A DNA stretch of 64,000 bases, from contig CP025325.1 of NCBI GenBank assembly GCA_004014935.1, positions 1,860,001 through 1,924,000 of the forward strand, read 5' to 3'. This document shows, piece by piece, positions 30,787 through 38,838 of the stretch; position 1 is the first letter of the stretch; every line of letters begins with the position of its first letter. The position numbers were made by a program, and so were the translations under genes. Source of the stretch: Saccharomycopsis malanga. Lineage: Eukaryota; Ascomycota; Saccharomycetes; Ascoideales; Saccharomycopsidaceae. The notes beneath the pieces are model-generated. The model worked only from the letters and a program-made list of their open reading frames with translations, had not been told where the DNA came from and made no database searches.

Positions 30787-31048
30787 CTTTCATCAATAAA
30801 TAAAATATCATACATTTCAAGCCCAGTACATATCAGTTTCATATATACGCGCTATGTATAAGGGGACTTGGTAAAACCCAGTGGGGAAAACTCAATCATG
30901 TCCTGGTCATTGTTAGCTGCCCACCGCCTTTTTCTTGAACACCCGATGGGTTGGAAAGTTAGCACTAGACTTTGGTCTAGGTCTTTTTTCTCTTCTCCGA
31001 GAGCACGGACCACTGAGCCAAATGGCCCAGTGGCCTTTCATCAATAAA
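30787..31048 (-). mobile_element. SINE-like repeat, copy A, full length with 14-bp target-site duplication
   Basis: The element spans 30801-31034 (234 bp) and is flanked by perfect direct repeats CTTTCATCAATAAA at 30787-30800 and 31035-31048. On the minus strand it begins GCCACTGGGCCATT, followed by a tRNA-like A box TGGCTCAGTGG (31010-31020). Next come GACCTAGACCAAAGTCTAG, CAACCCATCGGGTGTTCAA, CCCACTGGGTTTTACCAAGT, TAGCGCGTATATA and TACTGGGCTTGAAATGTA, ending in GATATTTTA. The variable-length, non-5-bp duplication and the absence of TG...CA ends argue against a solo LTR and for target-primed retroposition. Confidence 0.8.
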
Positions 31049-31938
31049 GGAAAAAAAAAATATTTTTGAATAGTGGGAATACATTGGACACACCAATAAG
31101 AGAAAATAATACAGTTTATTTTATATACACAGTTTTTGCATTGCAATAGTAATAACAATTTATTTGTGAACTATTCAAAATGATTTCAAAAAGTGCTTCT
31201 ATTTATTTACTTCCTATCTGATAGTTATCCCTTGTACATGCGCTATGAGAGTTAACCTTTTTATAAACAAATCTTTGTGCTAAATGTGAAGTTAGACCAT
31301 CTCACAGCTACCTCGTAGTAATCGCTGTACAAGTTGAAAAGAGATGTTGCCAAACCAGTCATGGCTAGTATACTATTTGGCTGAAAATTATTTTCAAAAA
31401 ATTATAACTAAAAGCACTTGTATATTCTCCACTTTCAAATAATATGGAGCATAAAAGAAGAGTTTTTTGATCTTAAAAGACAATAATCAGTAGCATCAGT
31501 ATGTTTTGACAAAAACATAAACAAAAAACAAAAAAAAAAATAAATGATGAATTTGACCGCTGAAGTGTCATAGTATGGAAAAGAGAAGGGCATTGTCAGG
31601 CTTGATTTTGAAATGTCTAGTTTGATTATAAAGGAGCTTTAAAATGACTATTTAGCTGCATCCATAACTATTTGTCTATATTACGGTCACTAGCTAAACT
31701 TCCATTGGCTATTGCTTGAAATTATGTCATTACAAAAGTGAGCTACACTCATTTTTTTAGAATAATAATGATAATACTAAAAAAGAGCCATTCAAAGATC
31801 CTTAAATGCCCACATAGATCAAGGTAGTCTATACTGCAAATCTACAAATGTTATAAAAAACATTACCTGACCTGTATGTATTTTCGGGTAGTATTTACAA
31901 ACAAAAAGCCTCATTGACAACAATGACACGGTATATGA
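31049..31938. other. Intergenic between repeat copy A and bL17m
   Basis: 890 bp of AT-rich sequence with no supported gene. It presumably holds the 3' end of the bL17m transcript. Confidence 0.45.
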
Positions 31939-32626
31939 TCAATGAGTTGGACGTGGTTTTACCACTACGTTTCTCTTGAATTCGCCTTGGTTGTGTGAAT
32001 GAGCTGGATCGACATGTGGTTTTAAAGCTATACTTTCTTCAGTAGAGTAAAACAACTCCTTAGCTTGTTCAACAAGTTGACGGAATTCATCCTCACCGTT
32101 TGGTCTAAATCTAATGAGTTTATCAACATTTTGTTGTGTGGTAGCATCAATAGGCAAACCTTGTTTCTCGAGTCTAGCGACTATTCTTGCGGTCAACCAA
32201 AACTTCATTTCTCTTTTACCATCCACTAGTTCAATGATAGCTGAAGGCGCCTTATCACTGATACGTGGCTCTAACTTGAGAACTCTGGTATAGCCACCAT
32301 TTCTAGTAGCGTAACGAGGGCCTAACTCATTAAATAATTTAGGTAAAGTTTGACCTATTCTAAAAAGTTTACCTTGGGCTAATGATTTTGCTTTATTCTG
32401 ATTTTCAAGTTTGGTATATGATATTATTTTTTCGGTATAACTTTGTGCTTCTTTAGCTTTTGCCCATGTTGTGGTTATTGACTCCTTTTCCAATAAATCA
32501 CTGGCTAAATTTCTTAAAAGAGCTCTTCTATGAGATGCCGTTCTGTTTTTGTTAGTATTTGTTAATCGTCTATGAATCTTTCTTTGCAAAAAATACCTAC
32601 CTGCTTAAATGTCTATGAACACCCAT
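31939..32626 (-). CDS. MRPL8: Mitochondrial ribosomal protein bL17m (Mrpl8-like), one intron
   Basis: Exon 1 is 32601-32626 and exon 2 is 31939-32542; the intron of 58 nt has GTAGGT, TACTAAC and AAACAG. The spliced 209-aa product starts MGVHRHLSRTASHRRALLRN, matching the bacterial L17 N-terminus and yeast Mrpl8 (RKLSRDKAHRDALLKNL). Without splicing the frame has no ATG. The L17 core continues through ESITTTWAKAKEAQ, GPRYATRNGGYTRVLKL and SAIIELVDGKREMKFW, with a fungal C-terminal extension. It is a large-subunit protein near the mitoribosome exit tunnel. It is divergent from MIC12, sharing a 238-bp promoter. Confidence 0.92.
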
Positions 32627-32759
32627 TTTAATCCAATATTTTGTCTTGAGAACAATCCTACCAATATAGCCCTAATATACCTCTATTTATGTCTCATTAA
32701 GCGCCTTCACATTTGTTCTGATTTTTCACAGATGAAAATTTTGTATGGTGGATGGGCTC

Positions 32760-32769
32760 CATAACCGCG
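32760..32769 (+). promoter_or_regulatory. CATAACCGCG motif in the bL17m-MIC12 promoter
   Basis: A 10-mer located 105 bp upstream of the MIC12 ATG and 134 bp from the bL17m ATG. The identical 10-mer occurs 104 bp upstream of the mL60 gene at 37537-37546. It is a candidate site for a factor controlling nuclear genes for mitochondrial proteins. The factor is unknown to me. Confidence 0.45.
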
Positions 32770-32864
32770 CTAGTTAAGTTGGTATGGATTATATAGAATA
32801 TAACTCGCTCAAGGGTGGATGGTGCATGTCGCTGTTTTAACCATTAATAATAAACAATACAAAA

Positions 32865-33282
32865 ATGGGTGGCAGAATTCATGGATTTTTAGGTGGTATG
32901 TACGGTGTATTGATTTGGGATTGTTTTATTATTTTTTTAGGAATTTTTAGGAAATTTTATTGGAGTTTTATTAACAATTTTAGGTGTCTTATTTACTTCA
33001 TCTTTAACGTATCTTACCGCTTTGGAGTTTAGAGGAAATCAACAGATAATATCTTCTTCTCTCCAACAATACAAGGGCACAATAGAAAACCGAAATGTCC
33101 CATTGTCATACAGTCCTAACGTGATAAAATACACTGATAGATCCAGTATCAAGGAAACTGTTGCCGACATTTGGAATGGTGAAATTATCAAGGGTGTCAA
33201 TTGGTTGTACAGTATAAATTGGCTTGCGACCGGGGAGAAGATTGAAAGAACCTTAAAGAAGGTGTCGGAAAGTACTAAATGA
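32865..33282 (+). CDS. MIC12: MICOS subunit Mic12-like (Aim5), one intron
   Basis: Exons 32865-32895 and 32984-33282 encode 109 aa. The 88-nt intron has GTATGT, branch TATTAAC and TTTTAG; earlier TAG acceptors give no sensible protein. The product begins MGGRIHGFLGGVLFTSSLTY, an N-terminal membrane segment facing the inner membrane. It ends with the family block IKETVADIWNGEIIKGVNWL followed by YSINW, which parallels yeast Mic12 ([21 protein letters not shown]). Mic12 belongs to the Mic10 branch of MICOS and shapes cristae junctions. Its neighbour bL17m is also mitochondrial and shares the promoter. Confidence 0.85.
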
Positions 33283-33798
33283 ACAGGCACGGCATATATA
33301 GAATTGCTCATTGACAATCATAATAATGCAATTATGTCAATCACAACATAAATAAGCATTTAAGGAAATTTTAAAGTGTTAGAAATTTGTGTAGAATAGT
33401 GAAATTGATTGTAATTTCAGCACCAAAACAAAGTCTAGGATTTGTTGAATTCTATTGGCTGAATCGTGAGATGTGAAGAAATAAACAATGGGAAAATATA
33501 TTTATAGTAAATTGAAGAAAATAATTGTATCTAGCTATGATATAAAGAGTATAGAGTAATTAGTTTTTCTGTTTTTTGAAATTTATTAATAGTAAGTTTA
33601 TCTTAAATTTATTGCTCTATTGAAAAGAAATTGTTTACCTTCCAGTTATATTGACTCTTAACTATACGGGTCTACAAGTATTTATATTCAATAACAAGAT
33701 GCTACTCATATAATAGCTAATAACGACCCAGATAATCATGATATGATTTATGTCCAACCAAACTCTCTATAAATCTAAAGTAGATGTGTCAAAAAATT
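33283..33798. other. Intergenic between convergent MIC12 and TSC10
   Basis: 516 bp of AT-rich tail-to-tail spacer. No gene or repeat is recognised. Confidence 0.5.
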
Positions 33799-34815
33799 CT
33801 AATCCTCTTTTTCGTTCTTATCACCCTCTTCATCTTGTTTTTTAAAAAAGCTCGATATTTGCATGTTAATCACAAGAAATGCGATTGGTGAGATTAAAGA
33901 AAGGACAAAGCTTACAATAATTTGTAGGAGCCATTCGGCACTAAGCTTGGTTCGTAGTGACAAACAACTTAAAATATAGCCTATCATGTCGGTAGTTATG
34001 GTATCAGCGCCTTTTTCTAATTGTTTAATAATGATATCACAACATTTCTCTGCTGGAATAGGTTCGGAAGGACCTTCGATCAATTTGGTGATCTCCGGCT
34101 TGGTTTTCTGTTCCTCAATAAAACCCTCAGACATGAAATTTCCAGGAAACACACAGCTTACTTTGGTATTGTATCTCCCAGCTTCTTGTCTCAACACATC
34201 GGCCAAGTTTTTCAAAGCTGCCTTTAAGGGCGAATATTGACCATAGCCGATAAATGTAAAGAAAGCTAACACTGAGCTAAATAAAATCAAATGTCTTTCA
34301 GGCTGTTTGACGCCAGAAGCACCATTAGCATCATTGACAGCAGCAATTTTCTTCAAAGCCACATGAGAAAGATAAAGAGCCGACTCATAGTTTGTTTTGA
34401 CACCCAATTCAAGCTCTCGTGGGCTTAGGTCTAAAAATAATTTAGGCACTGAGGATCCTACACAACAAACTACAATATCAGGGACATTGGAAAGAGATTC
34501 AAACACTTTTTCGCACTGAGCATACGAGCTGAGATCGGCAGCAATATATTCAACAGCCTGGCTGTCCTTGACCTTTAGTTTTTCAATCTGTTTAATAGCG
34601 TTTTGAAGTTTGGTCTCTGATCTGGACACTATAGTAACATTTCCACCTCTTTTCACAAGAGCTTTGGCAAATTCCAACCCTGCACCTTGCGATGCCCCGG
34701 ATATAAGAGCCAGCCTGTTTTCAACCGGAAAATTATTACCAAAAAACATTTTGTCCCGCGGCTTTTCCAAAAATCTACAAAGTCCCTCCATTATGCTCCT
34801 ATCTCCATACTTCAT
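33799..34815 (-). CDS. TSC10: 3-ketodihydrosphingosine reductase
   Basis: An ER short-chain dehydrogenase that reduces 3-ketosphinganine to dihydrosphingosine with NADPH, the second step of sphingolipid synthesis. The Rossmann motif is ALISGASQGAGLEFAK, followed by IVSRSE (NADPH pocket), CCVGSSVPKLF, a catalytic Ser in FSSVLAF and YSPLKAALK (YxxxK). VSCVFPGNFMSEGFIEEQKT and TKPEITKLIEGPSEPIP are nearly identical to yeast Tsc10. C-terminal hydrophobic helices anchor it to the ER. The first in-frame ATG is 34815 (338 aa); a second at 34791 begins MEGLCRFLEKP and may be the true start. Confidence 0.93.
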   Translation of the reverse strand: MKYGDRSIMEGLCRFLEKPRDKMFFGNNFPVENRLALISGASQGAGLEFAKALVKRGGNVTIVSRSETKLQNAIKQIEKLKVKDSQAVEYIAADLSSYAQCEKVFESLSNVPDIVVCCVGSSVPKLFLDLSPRELELGVKTNYESALYLSHVALKKIAAVNDANGASGVKQPERHLILFSSVLAFFTFIGYGQYSPLKAALKNLADVLRQEAGRYNTKVSCVFPGNFMSEGFIEEQKTKPEITKLIEGPSEPIPAEKCCDIIIKQLEKGADTITTDMIGYILSCLSLRTKLSAEWLLQIIVSFVLSLISPIAFLVINMQISSFFKKQDEEGDKNEKED

Positions 34816-35435
34816 CTTCCTCACAACACGTATATAAAGGTTACGAGCCACACGCACCAGTAGGGGCCAACATGCATGATGCGCCGCCTGGTTGGTGGAA
34901 CAACGGCAGTAGAAGCTATTTCTACGGAATTTAATCCTGATTCAAATGAAAAGAGGTGATGGGTTGACCAGTGATATAACAGTTTTGTTTATGGTTAATC
35001 ATTGTGAAAGATGAAGTATAGTAGAAGAGTGTTTAATTTCATAGAAAGGTTGTTGAGGACCGTTTAAAAAACTATTGTCTTTTTTATCAATGGAAATGGG
35101 CAATGCTTATATTGTTACTTTATAGCGTGAAAAATGAAATGAAGGATTCCCTTTTTTGAAAATAAAATTGAAATACGACTGATTTTAGAGTGCCGCAGGG
35201 CAAGTTTTCCAGAAGAAGAGCATTGTATGCCGATATTATTAGAACCTAGTGGAATGAGATCCGTGAATAAAAATTTGCTTCCATATAATAGAAAAGGTCT
35301 GCTATTTCTAGCTTGCCATATAATTGTTGCAAAAAAGGTTTTATACTCCATACAAAACTTTTTATTTACCGAAATTTAAAGCATTTTCGATTGGAAGTTA
35401 AAGATTATAGATCAACCAACAAACGAAATCCAAGC
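34816..35435. other. Divergent intergenic, TSC10 and secreted protein
   Basis: A 620-bp divergent promoter region with no recognised gene or repeat. Confidence 0.45.
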
Positions 35436-35963
35436 ATGCTTCACCAGCTTATAATACTTTTCATATCACAATGTTGTTTGCTAGTTCATTCTGCACCACT
35501 CCCACAACCAGGACTCGCTGACGCTGCCAATGCAGTGGGGTTGATAAATAATGCCTTAGCATTTAGAAACAATATCAAGTCCCTTTCCTCAAAGAAATCA
35601 TCATCTACAGAAACTACAGCCAGAGCTACGATAATAGTGATTGAACAGCCAAAGTCAGGGCCAACCAGTGCGGCGTCCTTACAATTACAGTACTCTATAG
35701 TTGCACCTTCCGCACCACACAATGTCATCTCTGCAAACCCTAGCAGTATAGTACCTAGTAGTGACCAAACACTCAGTTCCACGATTGTCCAACTTTCGGT
35801 TGTGAAACCAACCCCATCCACAAAACAGTCAGCTTATACTGCCACTACCAGTATAACAGAGTTGGTAGCCATTGAGGGGCTGCAAACATATGTCTTTATG
35901 CCAACCATCACCACCAGCGGAATATTGGGAGTCATTGCTGCCACATCAACAAAAACCATATAA
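35436..35963 (+). CDS. Small secreted Ser/Thr-rich protein
   Basis: A 175-aa protein from the ATG at 35436. An N-terminal signal peptide (MLHQLIILFISQCCLLVHSA) has a likely cleavage before PLPQPG. The mature part is rich in Ser, Thr, Ala, Val and Pro (SSKKSSSTETT, SANPSSIVPSSDQTLSS), typical of heavily O-mannosylated cell-wall proteins. There is no clear C-terminal GPI-attachment signal: the end (TTSGILGVIAATSTKTI) is only mildly hydrophobic. I recognise no family; it is probably a wall or secreted glycoprotein. An in-frame open region extends upstream without an ATG. Confidence 0.65.
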   Translation: MLHQLIILFISQCCLLVHSAPLPQPGLADAANAVGLINNALAFRNNIKSLSSKKSSSTETTARATIIVIEQPKSGPTSAASLQLQYSIVAPSAPHNVISANPSSIVPSSDQTLSSTIVQLSVVKPTPSTKQSAYTATTSITELVAIEGLQTYVFMPTITTSGILGVIAATSTKTI

Positions 35964-36287
35964 AAATAATAAAAGAGGAGCCAGAAAAAAGGGAGGGAGG
36001 ACAAATTAATTATCTCATTGCATTAATGCTTATATCTATAACATCACACTTTTATTTTCTGAAAATTTCCATCAAGCATTTATATAATATCATCAAACTA
36101 TGTTTACCGAGCAAATGAACAAACATACAACAGCAACGTTTATAATGTAATATTAAAACTTTACTTTATCTATTACCTGTGTAAATGTAAATAACTCATC
36201 AATAGCTCATAGCGTTATTGTAAAAATCAATTATCAAAGATCTACGCAACTGTTTGTAACAAAAATGAAACGTCATTTATTCGTATA
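35964..36287. other. Intergenic between convergent secreted-protein gene and SEC20
   Basis: 324 bp of AT-rich 3'-flank sequence. Nothing else is seen. Confidence 0.45.
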
Positions 36288-37415
36288 TTACAAGTCAATG
36301 TGAGCAGGCAGACGCATTATGTTTTCACTGACGGAACTCGTCTCAGACGCTGATACTATTATCTCAGAGTCTTGTGAACTAATATCTTCTGGAGAGAAAG
36401 AAGCGCTGGAGGTCATTATTGATTCTTGGACAATGCTCAGAAGAGGTGTAACACTGGATGAAGCTGACGCAGTTATTAAAATGTCACTACTCAAAGCGAC
36501 CAGACTGGACGATGAACTGCTCTTCACAAGGCCTACAATGTAAAAAGATGCTTTGACAGACGTCCACACAAGCCAAAAAAGTAAGTAAACCGGATATTTG
36601 AGAATTCTTCTCCAAAGAATCCAAAAACAACATAAAGCAAACCAGCCCAACGCTAGTTTCATTCTACGTAAATCAGAACTATCGGCTTTTTGGAGCTCAT
36701 TAACAAACTGTTTAGAGCTTAGTAGCATGTTAGAAAGAGCCCCATAACCGTCAGATATTCTTATCAAATCGTTAGTGGATTGATCGAATTTTTCAATATT
36801 TAGCTCGCTTTCTACAACATTCGAAACCATGATACTATATGCGGTTGCAAGACCAGATGTGATGCTCATATTGGTTTTCAAGACTTTCTCGTTTGTTGAA
36901 AGTTTTTCAATCTCTTTAGATCTCGATGCAAACAAATTGTCCTTGTCTTGAATTAGAGATAATTGGGTATCAGCGGCATTAAGCTTCTGTTCTTCTGGTG
37001 CCTCGTAATTTTGTAACAATTTGCCGCGATTCACTTCTACAATTTTTATATACGTACTATCTAACAATAGCTGCAAATCAGCGACTGCTTTCTTCAAATC
37101 AGTGAATCTTTCTTGATATTTGTCATACTGCATTAAATATTCCAATTTGTCAAAATGTGCGCTAGAAGAGTTCAGCGCACCATTGAGAATTTGACTATTG
37201 ATAGATAGCAACATGAGCGCTTTATTTATTTTCTTATATAATCCGGTTATTTTGGAATTGCTACTTTCAAGAAACTCCGCTGGCGTTTCATTGAGATCAT
37301 AATTGTTGTCCTTTGCCCGATTCAATATTGCCCGAACCTCATATATTTCGAGCTGCGTCTTGTTAAAAAGCGTCTTTATACTCGCAAAGTTGGCAAACAA
37401 GTTCTGGTGAGACAT
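36288..37415 (-). CDS. SEC20: Sec20-like Golgi-to-ER SNARE
   Basis: A 375-aa single-pass membrane protein. Residues 1-250 are helical and coiled-coil prone, with a SNARE-like stretch before the membrane (NDLIRISDGYGALSNMLLSS). A paired hydrophobic segment at ~258-290 (LALGWFALCCFWILWRRIL and YPVYLLFWLVW) precedes a Ser-rich lumenal tail of ~80 residues. The chain ends HIDL. Yeast Sec20 has the same order (cytosolic coil, TM, lumenal tail) and ends HDEL, so HIDL is most likely a variant retrieval signal. Sec20 works with Ufe1, Use1, Sec22 and the Dsl1 tether in COPI vesicle fusion at the ER. Identification rests on architecture and on the C-terminus more than on residue identity. Confidence 0.72.
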   Translation of the reverse strand: MSHQNLFANFASIKTLFNKTQLEIYEVRAILNRAKDNNYDLNETPAEFLESSNSKITGLYKKINKALMLLSINSQILNGALNSSSAHFDKLEYLMQYDKYQERFTDLKKAVADLQLLLDSTYIKIVEVNRGKLLQNYEAPEEQKLNAADTQLSLIQDKDNLFASRSKEIEKLSTNEKVLKTNMSITSGLATAYSIMVSNVVESELNIEKFDQSTNDLIRISDGYGALSNMLLSSKQFVNELQKADSSDLRRMKLALGWFALCCFWILWRRILKYPVYLLFWLVWTSVKASFYIVGLVKSSSSSSLVALSSDILITASASSSVTPLLSIVQESIMTSSASFSPEDISSQDSEIIVSASETSSVSENIMRLPAHIDL

Positions 37416-37536
37416 TGACAGTTTGTATGATTATTTATTATTGCTATTTATTTTTATTCTGTCCTATACTACTTCCATAATATGTACGTAAGATGCACAC
37501 TATACTTGATACATATACACTTGTAGAGCGTGCGCT

Positions 37537-37546
37537 CATAACCGCG
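37537..37546 (+). promoter_or_regulatory. CATAACCGCG motif upstream of the mL60 gene
   Basis: Identical to the 10-mer at 32760-32769, in the same orientation and at the same distance (104 bp) from the ATG of a nuclear gene for a mitochondrial protein. Confidence 0.45.
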
Positions 37547-37640
37547 AAGAAAGGTGATGAAAATCTTTCAATAGTTAAGCGCTAAGTTTTAGGTATGATG
37601 AGAAGAGATCATCAACAATAAGAAATAACGGCGAGCAAAG

Positions 37641-38047
37641 ATGTTTGGTCCTTTTAGATCCTCATTTGTGGCCCAGGGCGGTTTGCTTTGGTACGTTACT
37701 TTTGTTCAAGTCGCCGGGCGAACGTTTTGAAGATCATTTACTAACTCTATATGTATAGGAAAGTGCCTTGGAGAATGTCTGGTCCTCAAAAATATAGACA
37801 AAGAAAGAGACTTCAGCTAGTAGACAAGAATATCGAGCTCCTTACAAAAAGTTTGGCTGAAACTAATCAGTCATGTAAGACTATTGAGAAACTCAACGAC
37901 CCAGCCGTGTTCCCTAAAGAATCAGAAATGGCACCAAAGGACAAATATACAATCTTCAGTAGATATTCCAGAGGATACCGTAAGGGTATGCACAAGGTAC
38001 CAAAATGGACGCGGCTTTCCCATCGTGTTAACCCAAAGCATTTTTAG
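37641..38047 (+). CDS. MRPL31: Mitochondrial ribosomal protein mL60 (Mrpl31), one intron
   Basis: Exons 37641-37690 and 37759-38047 encode 112 aa. The 68-nt intron has GTACGT, TACTAAC (37739-37745) and TATAG. The joined sequence MFGPFRSSFVAQGGLLWKVP followed by WRMSGPQKYRQRKRL matches yeast Mrpl31 (MFGPFKLTSP...GGLLWKIPWRMS) from the first residue. Later blocks PAVFPKESEMAPKDKYTIFS and GYRKGMHKVPKWTRLS are also conserved. It is a fungal-specific large-subunit mitoribosome component. The gene is divergent from SEC20. Confidence 0.95.
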
Positions 38048-38834
38048 TGAGGTTAATTGATGATAGTTGTTGGAGTTTGCTTACAGTCTGGCAAAGACAA
38101 TTCTACTGCCATTATATCAAATGCTAGTCTTCAACAAGCGGCGACTTTTTTTTCTGCCCCTATAGTTTACTCTCTATAGCATATCTTGTATATTATTAGA
38201 CAGCGAACGGACTGTAAATCATGTTTGATATCTATTCATGTCTTAAATGCCATTTTCCTGTATTTTAGTTGCAACTTTTTGTAGTACTAGCTGATTACTG
38301 ATATTCGGGCATTGTTTTTGCTAGACTTTTTCTCTAATAAACTAACTTGTCTTGGGAAAAATTATTGATATTTGTATATCGTATTATGCTTGTAATATTA
38401 ATTTTGTATTATTGCCATTCCCTATGTATCACGTAATTGATAACTCTGATCACATTGTTTATTCAATAGTCAGTTTTCTATATTAAAGAGTCTACAGTCT
38501 ATATTTTATATTAACTCCCTAAATTTGGCTTTACATAGCTTAGTTCCACCCCGTTATCCCCACCATAGTTTATATGTCGGGGTTTGAAAATGTGATCTCT
38601 TTGACCGCTCTTTCTTCGTAACCATATTTCTAGTATCTTCAGCTGGTTTTATGTTTGACAAAGAATAAGAAAACGGACTACAGTGACTACAGATAGCACT
38701 ACGAGCCTTGAATCATATGAAGAAGGTACATTAATCAAACGTTGTACTCCAAGCGACCAGAAACTGTCAGAGCGAGACAGCAATACTTGTTTGATTTTTT
38801 CTGGTATTTATGTTTATAAAAATATAATGGGACC
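38048..38834. other. Intergenic upstream of the Zn2Cys6 gene
   Basis: 787 bp of AT-rich sequence holding the mL60 3' end and the promoter of the zinc-cluster factor. No other gene is seen, apart from the small upstream ORF at its end. Confidence 0.45.
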
Positions 38835-38838
38835 ATGA
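38827..38838 (+). promoter_or_regulatory. Three-codon upstream ORF overlapping the main start (ATGA)
   Basis: ATG GGA CCA TGA at 38827-38838 is a minimal uORF whose stop codon overlaps the main ATG (38835-38837) by two bases. If the transcript starts upstream, scanning ribosomes would meet this uORF first. Translational control is inference. Confidence 0.5.
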
